This document shows positions 7,831 to 15,222 of a stretch of DNA of 64,000 nt, piece by piece; within the stretch, counting starts at the first letter, position 1; every line of letters starts with the position of its first letter. The translations under genes were made by a program, and so were the position numbers. The stretch is from Bryobacteraceae bacterium (lineage in GTDB: Bacteria > Acidobacteriota > Terriglobia > Bryobacterales > Bryobacteraceae): positions 62,001 through 126,000 of the forward strand of contig JAHCHE010000016.1 of NCBI GenBank assembly GCA_026129905.1, in the 5' to 3' direction. The notes under the pieces are model-generated. The model worked only from the letters and a program-made list of their open reading frames with translations, searched no databases and was not told the origin of the DNA.

Positions 7831-8667
7831 ATGTTATCGCCCAAGAAGATACTGGTCGTCGACGACGATCTGTCAATCCACAGGCTGCTGGAGACTGTCC
7901 TCGCGTCGCCGGATCTCGAGATGGAGCATGCATCCGACGGCGCCGAAGGACTTGAACGCATCCTCACCCGCCACTACGATCTCGTTCTTACCGACGTGCA
8001 CATGCCGGGCCTGGACGGTCTCGAGTTGCTGCGTACCGTCAAGCGCGAGCGGCCGGCCACGAAAGTGGTGGTGATGACGGGCGATAACACAACGGACAAG
8101 ATGCTCGATTCGCTGCGCGACCACGCCTTCGGCTATTTCAGCAAACCCTTCTCGCCCGCCACCGTCACCGAAGTAGTGGCGCAGGCGCTGTCCGCGGATA
8201 CCGAAGGCGACATCCAGGTTTCTTCCGCCTCTCCAGGCTGGATCGCGCTCGAGGTGAGTTGCCGTCTGGACGTCGCCGACCGGCTCGTCCAGTTCTTGAG
8301 CCAGATGAAAACCGACATTCCCGCCAAGGAGCGCGAAGATGTCGCCTTCGCGTTTCGCGAGATGCTGCGCAACGCCATCGAGCATGGCGGCAAATGCGAT
8401 CCGGCAAAGCGGGTCCACGTCGCTTACATCCGGACCGATCGCATCATTCTTTACTACATTCGCGATCCTGGCGAGGGGTTCCGTTTCGACTCGCTGCCCC
8501 ACGCCGCCGTCTCCTATCCGGAGAACCAGCCCGCCGAGCACATCATGTACCGCCTGGAGCATGGCCTTCGGCCCGGCGGCTTCGGCATCCTGATGGCGCG
8601 CCACATGCTCGACGAACTGATCTACAACGAGCAGGGCAACGAACTGGTCCTGATCAAGTATCTCTGA
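7831..8667 (+). CDS. Response regulator with C-terminal anti-sigma-type HATPase domain
   Basis: A 278-residue protein. Residues 5-120 form a receiver with the acidic pair in VVDDD, phosphoacceptor Asp55 in LVLTDVHMPG, Thr in VVMTGD and the conserved Lys near 105 in YFSKPF. Residues ~140-278 are an HATPase_c_2 / RsbW-like fold: FAFREMLRNAIEHGGKCDP (N box), YIRDPGEGF (G1-like) and GLRPGGFGILMAR (G2-like). There is no DHp helix with a phosphorylatable His, so it is not a hybrid histidine kinase; by family logic it would be a phosphorylation-controlled serine kinase or anti-sigma switch in a partner-switching system. No partner gene is adjacent. Divergent position from the multiheme cytochrome suggests a link to respiration, unproven. 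Confidence 0.85.
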   Translation: MLSPKKILVVDDDLSIHRLLETVLASPDLEMEHASDGAEGLERILTRHYDLVLTDVHMPGLDGLELLRTVKRERPATKVVVMTGDNTTDKMLDSLRDHAFGYFSKPFSPATVTEVVAQALSADTEGDIQVSSASPGWIALEVSCRLDVADRLVQFLSQMKTDIPAKEREDVAFAFREMLRNAIEHGGKCDPAKRVHVAYIRTDRIILYYIRDPGEGFRFDSLPHAAVSYPENQPAEHIMYRLEHGLRPGGFGILMARHMLDELIYNEQGNELVLIKYL

Positions 8668-8677
8668 GCCGCGCTCG

Positions 8678-9502
8678 CTAGCGTCCCGAGCCCGCGCCGT
8701 GAAGCGCGCCGATCTCGCTATCGCTCAGCGCCCGGTCGAACACCGCCACCTCGTCCATCAGTCCGGTGTAGCTCAGGCCGAGCCGGATCCCCAGCCGCGC
8801 GGGCTCCCACTCGAAACGTTCCCGGATCTCCTTCGCCGTCGAGACCGGCTTTCCGTCGACGTACAGGGCCGCCTTTCCGCCGCCGGCGTCCAGCCCCGTC
8901 CAGGTAATCGCCACGTGCGTCCAATGGTTGTTCGAAAACGAAGGCCGCTCGATCACCACCAGCCGCCGCAGGAAATCGGGGTTCTTGTCCGGGGGCGTAT
9001 CGGAGGGGTTCCAGTCTTTCAGCCTGCCGAAGACGCCCAGCCGGAAATGCCGCGGCTTTTCGTCTTTCGAAAAGTCCACCCAGATCGCCGAATCGTTGTA
9101 CGTCTTGTCGGTCACCTGAATCGGATCCGAGAATCCGGGAGCGAGATCCTTCTCGGGGTCGAGCCGCATCCAGAACGAAATCGTGCCCGCCGACGGCTTG
9201 ATGTTGCGGTCGCCGCGAAAGAACAGCGCCCGCGTGTTTTTCGAACGGAAGCGCAGCGCGTCGCTCCCGCCGACCCCGGCGCCCTTTTCGATGACGGCGT
9301 CCACGTCGCCCAGGCCCGGCTTCGCGCTCGCTTCTGGTTTGAAGTCGGGCGCGCTGTGGATCTTCGCATCGCCGCGCGCCACATCCGCGTCCACTCCCTT
9401 GTCGAAGCTCGCGTGAAACAGCAGGTTCGGCCGCAGCGAGGCAGGAATGGGAGCTCCCGTCAGCACCCCTGAGATTGTGAAAACCGCGATAAGCCAGCGC
9501 AT
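8678..9502 (-). CDS. Secreted LamG/concanavalin A-like lectin-domain protein
   Basis: A 274-residue protein from ATG 9502 with a signal peptide (MRWLIAVFTISGVLTGAPIP). The mature part is one LamG/ConA-like jelly roll: LLFHASFDKGVDADVA at the start, GTISFWMRLDP, NNHWTHVAITWTG, KAALYVDGKPV and MDEVAVFDRALSDSEIGALH at the end, the usual order of strands in 'LamG-like jellyroll fold' proteins. These domains bind carbohydrate or decorate secreted enzymes; here there is no second domain. It ends 11 bases from the stop of the regulator on the other strand and follows the broken dehydratase gene, with which it may once have been co-transcribed. Confidence 0.8.
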   Translation of the reverse strand: MRWLIAVFTISGVLTGAPIPASLRPNLLFHASFDKGVDADVARGDAKIHSAPDFKPEASAKPGLGDVDAVIEKGAGVGGSDALRFRSKNTRALFFRGDRNIKPSAGTISFWMRLDPEKDLAPGFSDPIQVTDKTYNDSAIWVDFSKDEKPRHFRLGVFGRLKDWNPSDTPPDKNPDFLRRLVVIERPSFSNNHWTHVAITWTGLDAGGGKAALYVDGKPVSTAKEIRERFEWEPARLGIRLGLSYTGLMDEVAVFDRALSDSEIGALHGAGSGR

Positions 9503-9573
9503 AGCAACGATTGTAAATGCGGAGACCGTCCGCTCGGGGAACGGACGCCGGACTCCGTAACCGGCCGGCGCCC

Positions 9574-10763
9574 TCACGCAGACACGCTGTGCTCCTTGAG
9601 GAAGGCGGGGCTGAAGTCGATCCCAAGGCCAGGAGCTTCCGGCACGCGCCACTCCGCGAGATTGGGCTTCCAACCTTGGACGAAGATGTCGTTGTACTCG
9701 CCGATCTGCGTATTGCCTTCTTCCATGATGAGAAAATTGGGGAAGACGCGGCGACGTGGAGACTGGCGGCCGTGCACACCGGTCCGTTCGGATTGTGCGG
9801 AGCGAACGTCACGTAGTGCGCATCGGCCATCGCCGCGATCTTCTTCATCGCGGTGATGCCCCCTGTGCGGGCGACGTCGGGTTGCAGAATCCGGGCGGCG
9901 CGCTTCTCAAGCAGAGGGGCGTAGTGGAAGTGGCCCTGAATGCCTTCGCCTGTTGCGATCGGTATGTTGGTGGACGCCTGCAGGGACGCCAGCGCCTCCA
10001 TGTTCTCCGGCGGTATCGGCTCCTCCAGGAAGAACGGGTCCAGCGGTTCCAGCATTTTGACGATGCGGCCGGCTGCGGCAAGGTTGAACTTCCCATGGGC
10101 TTCCACGCAGATATCGAACGCCGGCCCGGCTTCGCGGATGCCGGTCAACATCTCGCGGACTTCGGCAAGCGTCTGGCTGGACAGGTGGCGCTCGGGTCCA
10201 GGATATGCGCCGAAGGGATCGTACTTGCCGGCCGACGCGCCCTGCGCCATCAACTCTTTCGTGCGCTGGAAGTACGCTTCGCGAGTCCGCGGGATGTTCC
10301 CCCAGCGGTAACTCGTATAGATTCGAATGCGGTCGTGAATCTTTCCGCCCAGCAAGTTGTACACGGGCGCGCCCAGTTTCTTGCCGAGGATATCCCAGAG
10401 CGCGATATCGATTGCGCTGATGGCGGCGTACAGCGTTCCGCCGAGCGTATTCTCCTCCGTAATGTACATTCGGCGCCAGAGCTTCTCGATATTCCAGGCG
10501 CTCTCGCCCTTGACGAGAGGCTCGAGCGAGCGAATCGTAGCGGCGACCGGCGCGACCGTGGGCGGCGAGGTTCCTTCGCCCCATCCGTGGTAGCCGTCCT
10601 CGGTTCTCACCCGCGCGCAGACAATATCCTTGCGGCCGCCGATTCGGAGAATGTGCGCCTCGACGCTCGCGATCTTGAGCGTGTCCGGACTGGCCGCCAC
10701 CGTTGGACAGAGTGGAGCCGCGGGCAGGACGAGTGTGCGCAGAACGTCGCGGCGGGTCCACAT
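9574..10763 (-). pseudogene. Mandelate racemase/enolase-superfamily dehydratase (D-galactonate dehydratase-like), frameshifted
   Basis: From ATG 10763 the first ~340 codons read as a full enolase-superfamily protein with a TAT-like leader (MWTRRDVLRTLVLPAA): YTSYRWGNIPRTRE, VEAHGKFNLA, FLEEPIPPEN, IATGEGIQGH and FAPHNPNGPVCTAASLHVAA, the metal ligands and His of the galactonate dehydratase group. Near 9750 the frame must change: the expected continuation FPNFLIMEEGNTQIGEYND and the natural end (LGIDFSPAFLKEHSVSA) are in another frame. The total length, 1190 bases, is one short of 397 codons, so one base is missing. Either a real inactivating mutation or a sequencing error. With an intact frame the product would be about 396 residues, the usual family length. 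Confidence 0.85.
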
Positions 10764-10891
10764 GGCCGATTAACAACTGTAGCGAGTCCCGGACGCTTTC
10801 GCAAAAGCAGATCAGGATCAGCTCTTCCAGGAGCTGCTCCTACGACTGCGATAGCAGCAAGCTGCCGACGCTATGATGGGACGAAGTCTGG

Positions 10892-12199
10892 ATGGAAACC
10901 GTCGATTGCCGGTCCTCGCCGGGCGCCAAGATCGCGCTGTTTCGCTCGCTCTTTCGAGGACGCGACGACGTATATCCGCGCCGCTTCGAGAGCCGGCGAA
11001 CAGGGAGGTCCGGATACGCTCCCGCATGTGCGAACGAGTGGGTTCGCGGCATCTGCGAGAAACCGCGAATCAAGTGCGCGGACTGCCCGCATCGCCGCTT
11101 CCTGCCCGTCACGGACGATGTAATCCGGTGGCATCTGTCCGGCCGTGACGACGCCGGAATACCCTTCGTGGCGGGCGTCTACCCGATGCTTCAGGACGAG
11201 GCGTGTTTCTTTCTCGCCGCCGACTTCGACAAGGACGGCTGGCGCGAAGACGCCGGTGCTTTTGTCGAAACCTGCCGCCGTCTGCGTCTGCCGGGCGCAT
11301 TGGAACGTTCGCGCTCGGGGCTCGGCGCGCATGTGTGGTTCTTCTTTGAAGAAGCGGTTCCGGCCTCGCTGGCGCGCAAGCTCGGCTCGCTGATTCTTAC
11401 GGAAACGATGGAGCGCCGGCCCGACATCGGCCTTGATTCCTATGACCGCTTCTTTCCGAACCAGGACACGCTGCCCCAGGGAGGTTTCGGAAACCTGATC
11501 GCACTGCCACTCCAGAAGGAGCCGCGTGAGCGGAGCAATAGCGTTTTCCTTGACGACGGATTCAAGCCCCACACCGATCAATGGGCGTTTCTTGCGTCCG
11601 TCAACAGGATCGGCCGGTCGCGAATCGAGGAACTGGTCTCCGATGCGGAACGCCGGGGGCGCGTGGTTGGCGTTCGGTTTCCGGCGACCGAGGAAGATGA
11701 GCCGGAGCCCTGGACAACGCCGCCGTCGCGCCGCCGGAAAGAGGCTCCAATTGCAGGCGAGTTGCCGCGCAGCCTTGAGCTTGTGCTGGGAAACGAGATC
11801 TACATCGCCAGAGAGGGCCTGCCGCCGCCCCTGCGAAATCGCCTGCTCCGCGTCGCTGCCTTTCAGAATCCGGAGTTCTACAAGGCGCAGGCGATGCGCC
11901 TACCCACCTATGGCAAGCCACGCATCGTTGCCTGCGCCGAAGAGCACTCGCATCACATCGGCCTGCCCCGGGGTTGTCTGGAAGACGTGCGGCAGATGCT
12001 GGCCGATCTAAACATCAACTCGATTGTGCGGGACGAGCGCAACCCGGGGCGCCGCATCGAGCACCGCACGAGCAGGAAATTCCGTTCGGCGGTACGTTCT
12101 GCTATCGTTACTGGGTATGCGAGATGCGGACATTCGCCGAGTCCTTCGTCAGCACCTCGAAGGGATGTTTACGCACGACGGGACTACGATGATTATTGA
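10892..12199 (+). CDS. Primase domain of a TOTE-type conflict-system protein, truncated
   Basis: A 435-residue product. A Cys cluster (ACANEWVRGICEKPRIKCAD, then CPHRRFLPV) is followed by archaeo-eukaryotic primase motifs: FLAADFDKD (metal DxD, near residue 110), SGLGAHVWFFFEE (sxH) and ERRPDIGLDSYDRFFPNQD. This matches the AEP-TOTE domain found at the N-terminus of long proteins that continue into a superfamily II helicase. Here homology stops near residue 388 (IVRDERNPGRRIE, about 12060); the last ~45 codons are junk that overlaps the start of the next gene, and the helicase is absent. It may be a stand-alone primase relic or a truncated pseudogene. The family is thought to act in defence or self/non-self conflict. 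Confidence 0.75.
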   Translation: METVDCRSSPGAKIALFRSLFRGRDDVYPRRFESRRTGRSGYAPACANEWVRGICEKPRIKCADCPHRRFLPVTDDVIRWHLSGRDDAGIPFVAGVYPMLQDEACFFLAADFDKDGWREDAGAFVETCRRLRLPGALERSRSGLGAHVWFFFEEAVPASLARKLGSLILTETMERRPDIGLDSYDRFFPNQDTLPQGGFGNLIALPLQKEPRERSNSVFLDDGFKPHTDQWAFLASVNRIGRSRIEELVSDAERRGRVVGVRFPATEEDEPEPWTTPPSRRRKEAPIAGELPRSLELVLGNEIYIAREGLPPPLRNRLLRVAAFQNPEFYKAQAMRLPTYGKPRIVACAEEHSHHIGLPRGCLEDVRQMLADLNINSIVRDERNPGRRIEHRTSRKFRSAVRSAIVTGYARCGHSPSPSSAPRRDVYARRDYDDY

Positions 12200-12797
12200 G
12201 GAGCTGGGACTCTGCCGTGGTACAGTGCGCGTGGACATCGCCGTCGTCAACGGCGTCCTGAAGGGATATGAGATCAAGAGCGACCAAGACACACTGCTGC
12301 GCTTGTCGTCCCAGGCTGCAACATACAATCGGATCTTCGACACGATGACCGTGGTCGTCGCGGAGCGCCATTTGTGCGCTGCTGAGAGATTGATCCCGTT
12401 TTGGTGGGCCATCCAGGTTGCCCGGCTCGCCGATTCGTCAGCGCCTTTGGAAATCGAGAGCATCCGTGGTGAATCGTCGAACCCGAGTGTTGACCCCGGT
12501 TCGCTCATTCAGTTGCTGTGGCGCGACGAAGTGCTCGAACTCCTGGGCAAGATCGAGCCGCTGAAAGCTCTCAAGAGCAAGCCGCGGCGCATTCTTTGGG
12601 AGACTCTCGCGACTGCGGTGCCGTTACCGGAATTGAAGGCCATGGTTTGCGCATGCCTCAGGACTCGGCCTCGTTGGCGAGTTGATGAACTGCGAAAGCA
12701 AGATGGTGAGACGTCCCAACCTTGCGCCACGTCGTCAGGTTCCCTGTACCGACACGTTCTGCCGCGCAGTCATCGATATACTGATCGCCCCAACTGA
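12117..12797 (+). CDS. sce7726 family protein, nuclease-like motif
   Basis: A 226-residue protein starting MRDADIRRVLRQHLEGM. Residues 25-56 read MIIEELGLCRGTVRVDIAVV then NGVLKGYEIKSD: Glu29, Asp40, Glu52-x-Lys54 are spaced like a PD-(D/E)XK nuclease core. The next part (LLRLSSQAATYNRIFD, VTVVVAERHL) fits the same fold. I recognise this as the sce7726 family of uncharacterised proteins often beside beta-family proteins. The start lies inside the 3' end of the truncated primase frame (83 bases overlap). The last ~140 bases overlap the beta gene on the other strand; residues after about 180 may therefore be poorly constrained. Nuclease activity is an inference from the motif. Confidence 0.75.
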   Translation: MRDADIRRVLRQHLEGMFTHDGTTMIIEELGLCRGTVRVDIAVVNGVLKGYEIKSDQDTLLRLSSQAATYNRIFDTMTVVVAERHLCAAERLIPFWWAIQVARLADSSAPLEIESIRGESSNPSVDPGSLIQLLWRDEVLELLGKIEPLKALKSKPRRILWETLATAVPLPELKAMVCACLRTRPRWRVDELRKQDGETSQPCATSSGSLYRHVLPRSHRYTDRPN

Positions 12798-13743
12798 ACT
12801 GCCGGCCGCAGTATTCCGGCCTCTCGACCAACACCTGACACACGTCATGGAACTGTTCGTATCCGTGGTCTCTGAGGTTTCTCGCCTTAAGAATGAGCCA
12901 TGCCGTCTCGCACGTATAGCGGATACTGGCGGAAGGGCGCATGACCCGAGGATCTACCTCAGCGGGTTCCGGATGTGAAATCGCATAGTCTCCGAACGTA
13001 GGAAGACGAGGTAAGCTTTGTTGACGCGAGAGATCCAACCAGAGACTCCAATCCTGCCTTGGAAGGAACGAGACATCGGATGCCGGCAGCCCAGTCAGAT
13101 TCTGCGGGAAGGACGTCGCAGCAAGCGTAAACGTGCGCCACTTGCGCAGACGCGGTAGGCGATTCACAAAGTCGATCACCGCGTCGACAGCGAGGTCGGG
13201 ATCATGCGGAAGCGCGCGCAGGTCGAAGATCAAATCAGAATTCTGCACCGTGGCGCCGACCGCTTCCAGAACGCCTTCGACGGTATCGCCGATGTCGCCG
13301 AAATCGGCGAAGTCTTCACGCTGAATACGGACACAGACACCGCGCTCGTCCTGATCGACAACCTTACGGCACGCCTGCAGGTATTCATCCCCCCGGAGTA
13401 ACCCAACCACGGGAACGGCCTCAACATGGCGTGCCCGCAGGGATTGAAAGACGTTAGATAGCGGGTGAGATCCGTCGGCCATATGCTCGCTGTCCGGTAT
13501 CCACAGCAGGTCTACGAATAGGCGCCTGCCAGTTCCCCAGGCGCGATCGATCTTCTGTCCAACCTTCTTCAGATGCTGATCGACGGTCTTGGCAGGTCTT
13601 TCCTCCGCGAAATCCCAGGGGATCGGCGGTATTTCGATCAAAGGTGTAAGGGCCTGGCGCGTCGACGGAGCCAGCGTCTGGAGGGCACCATACTCGCCCT
13701 CCCGTCCCTTCAGTATGGGAACGTAATGGTTTCGCCGGAACAT
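12658..13743 (-). CDS. Beta family protein (T4 beta-like, sce7725-type neighbourhood)
   Basis: A 361-residue protein beginning MFRRNHYVPILKGREGEYGA followed by LQTLAPSTRQALTPLIEIPP, the signature opening of the phage T4 'beta protein' family (Pfam Beta_protein). Later parts include SHPLSNVFQSLRARHVEAVPV, DEYLQACRKVVDQD, VIDFVNRLPRLRKWRTFTL and a Trp/Tyr-rich end (EYCGRQFSWGDQYIDD). No catalytic motif is established for the family. It begins one base after the stop codon of the HigA-like gene, so it is almost surely the third gene of that operon, and it runs into the sce7726 gene tail to tail with 140 bases of overlap. Context suggests a role in defence or toxin control. Confidence 0.75.
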   Translation of the reverse strand: MFRRNHYVPILKGREGEYGALQTLAPSTRQALTPLIEIPPIPWDFAEERPAKTVDQHLKKVGQKIDRAWGTGRRLFVDLLWIPDSEHMADGSHPLSNVFQSLRARHVEAVPVVGLLRGDEYLQACRKVVDQDERGVCVRIQREDFADFGDIGDTVEGVLEAVGATVQNSDLIFDLRALPHDPDLAVDAVIDFVNRLPRLRKWRTFTLAATSFPQNLTGLPASDVSFLPRQDWSLWLDLSRQQSLPRLPTFGDYAISHPEPAEVDPRVMRPSASIRYTCETAWLILKARNLRDHGYEQFHDVCQVLVERPEYCGRQFSWGDQYIDDCAAERVGTGNLTTWRKVGTSHHLAFAVHQLANEAES

Positions 13744-13744
13744 C

Positions 13745-14851
13745 TCAAGGCATCCTATGCCGATCGAAAACCCAATCGACTTTCTTCTTCAGGTTGTTGC
13801 ACTGGGTCCGATCCAGGTGCCCGTCGTGCTGCAGGCGTCCGACGACGATCCCTGGTGCGATACCCAGTTCGAATGCGAATCTGCTGATGGCAGCGCAAGA
13901 AAAAGCGCCCAATCGGCGGAATACTCGGTACTTGGCCTGGGGAATAAGCCATTCCTGTGCAAACACGTCGGCCTCGGATTCCTTCTCATCCTTCTCGCCC
14001 TCGTCACCTTCCAGGAACACATCTCGTCTGCCGTGCAGGAGGATATGCCCCGCTTCATGAAAGAACGTGAACCACAGGTGGTCATCCGTCTTGTAGCGCA
14101 GGCTCAGCTGTATCAATGCCCGCGAGGGTGTCAACCACCTAGTCGCCCCCCAAACTCTCGTCCCAGGGAGTTCCGGGACGAATGCTACGCACACGCCCGC
14201 TTCATTGCATTCCCGAGTCACCGCGGAAGTAAAGTCGTTCGGCAGATGCCGCGTCAACGAACGCACTCGCTCTAGCGCTCTCTTGAATGTGTCCGCATCG
14301 TATTCAGCGGGTTCCTGACGACCGGCTTCCAGTTCTCCTTTTCTCAGCCATGCCACTACGGCACCGGGCTTGCTCTCAAACGCTGACGAACGCCTGAACG
14401 CCGGACTCTCCGCTCCCCACACTTCTTGCCAACTGCTGGGAGAAGCGACAGCAAAGAAACGAAGCACCTCCTCAAGTTGACGGGCCTTCTGACGATACTC
14501 TGGTATCCAGCCCAGCTTCACCATCTCCCGATAAGGAACCTGATTCAGCCAGTCCGCCTGTTTCTCAAACTCGACCGCCTCTTTTGCCCGCGCGAGTGAC
14601 TCCCGATAGTTTTGTTCCCTCGCAATCCAGAAACCGGCTGGGATTCCAAGCACCCGCTCAAACTGAAGAGCGGTCTCGGGAGTGATTGCGGCCTTCCCCT
14701 TCACGATCTCGTTAATCGTCTTCTTCGGCCGACCGGTGCGTTCCGCTAGTTCTGTCTGAGACATCCCTCGCTCGACGAGGATCTCTTCGAGCGTTTCACC
14801 AGGTACCGACACCGTATCCGGAGAATATTGATTTCGAATCTGTTCATCCAT
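13745..14851 (-). CDS. higA: HigA-like antitoxin: XRE helix-turn-helix fused to ImmA/IrrE metallopeptidase
   Basis: A 368-residue protein. Residues 18-75 form an XRE DNA-binding domain of the HigA kind (LEEILVERGMSQTELAERTG, then KGKAAITPETALQFERVLG). Residues ~200-320 form an ImmA/IrrE (COG2856) zinc peptidase with FFHEAGHILLHG: His265, Glu266 and His269 make an intact HEXXH, and ESEADVFAQEWLIP supplies the downstream acidic ligand. The gene starts 8 bases inside the end of the HigB-like toxin, the reverse-order arrangement typical of higBA loci. It should repress its own promoter through the palindrome at 15195-15213. The peptidase may release toxin or repressor on a signal, as in ImmA systems; this is inferred. 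Confidence 0.88.
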   Translation of the reverse strand: MDEQIRNQYSPDTVSVPGETLEEILVERGMSQTELAERTGRPKKTINEIVKGKAAITPETALQFERVLGIPAGFWIAREQNYRESLARAKEAVEFEKQADWLNQVPYREMVKLGWIPEYRQKARQLEEVLRFFAVASPSSWQEVWGAESPAFRRSSAFESKPGAVVAWLRKGELEAGRQEPAEYDADTFKRALERVRSLTRHLPNDFTSAVTRECNEAGVCVAFVPELPGTRVWGATRWLTPSRALIQLSLRYKTDDHLWFTFFHEAGHILLHGRRDVFLEGDEGEKDEKESEADVFAQEWLIPQAKYRVFRRLGAFSCAAISRFAFELGIAPGIVVGRLQHDGHLDRTQCNNLKKKVDWVFDRHRMP

Positions 14852-15179
14852 GAGTGTCCACCACCCCGACGAGCATCACCGCCGTTACGTGAGTCCAGTC
14901 AAGCCCACCGTCGGGCTTCTTCGGAACCGGATTGTGCGCTGGCGGAAATAGCAACCGGTACGGTCCGTCCAGATCGATCGAGAGTTGACCGGCGCGATCG
15001 CCCTTCAATTCGTGACACCTCCCTGGCAATCTCCGCATGACCTCAAGCGTCGGCGCGGCCTTGAGATCATCGAGGCGGCGCCGGATCAGTTTCGCACGCT
15101 GCAAATTGTGCCTCCGCACGAGGCGCTTGGACTCGTTCCAGTCCCGCGGGTCATCGTCGGTTGGAAACAGTATTTCCAT
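14844..15179 (-). CDS. higB: RelE/ParE superfamily toxin, HigB-like
   Basis: A 111-residue protein starting MEILFPTDDDPRDWNESK. It has the HigB/'killer protein' layout: an N-terminal helix pair (RAKLIRRRLDDLKAAPTLE), the PGRCHELKGDRAGQLSIDL hairpin region, then YRLLFPPAHNP and the strand DWTHVTAVMLVGVVDTHG. HigB enzymes cut mRNA at the ribosome; the catalytic residues are not strictly conserved in this group, so activity is presumed. It is first in a toxin-antitoxin-beta operon, overlaps the antitoxin by 8 bases, and has a well-formed promoter and operator directly upstream. Confidence 0.82.
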   Translation of the reverse strand: MEILFPTDDDPRDWNESKRLVRRHNLQRAKLIRRRLDDLKAAPTLEVMRRLPGRCHELKGDRAGQLSIDLDGPYRLLFPPAHNPVPKKPDGGLDWTHVTAVMLVGVVDTHG

Positions 15180-15194
15180 CTCACCAAGATCAAT

Positions 15195-15222
15195 ATTAAC
15201 CCTACAGGTTAATCTATGTCAA
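15195..15222 (-). promoter_or_regulatory. Promoter and palindromic operator of the higBA operon
   Basis: On the minus strand TTGACA (plus 15217-15222) is followed after 18 bases by TAATAT (a 4/6 match to the -10 box). Between and overlapping them is a perfect inverted repeat: ATTAACC, five bases, GGTTAAT (15195-15213). A further half-site GGTTAA lies at 15241-15246. This is the expected layout for autoregulation by the XRE antitoxin, since repressor bound here would cover both promoter elements. Confidence 0.7.

Noticed and set aside
8718-9573. Extension of the dehydratase frame to a 681-residue protein
   Set aside because: After the frameshift near 9750 the extension is antisense-like Arg/Gly-rich text overlapping the LamG gene; the natural end lies in another frame.
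9730-9760. Programmed frameshift in the dehydratase gene
   Set aside because: No slippery heptamer with a downstream structure was recognised and the family is not known for recoding; a mutation or sequencing error is simpler.
10764-10891. Duplicate of the tRNA-Thr 3' end as left attachment site
   Set aside because: No match to the tRNA 3' half was found by eye in this gap, so island boundaries remain undefined.
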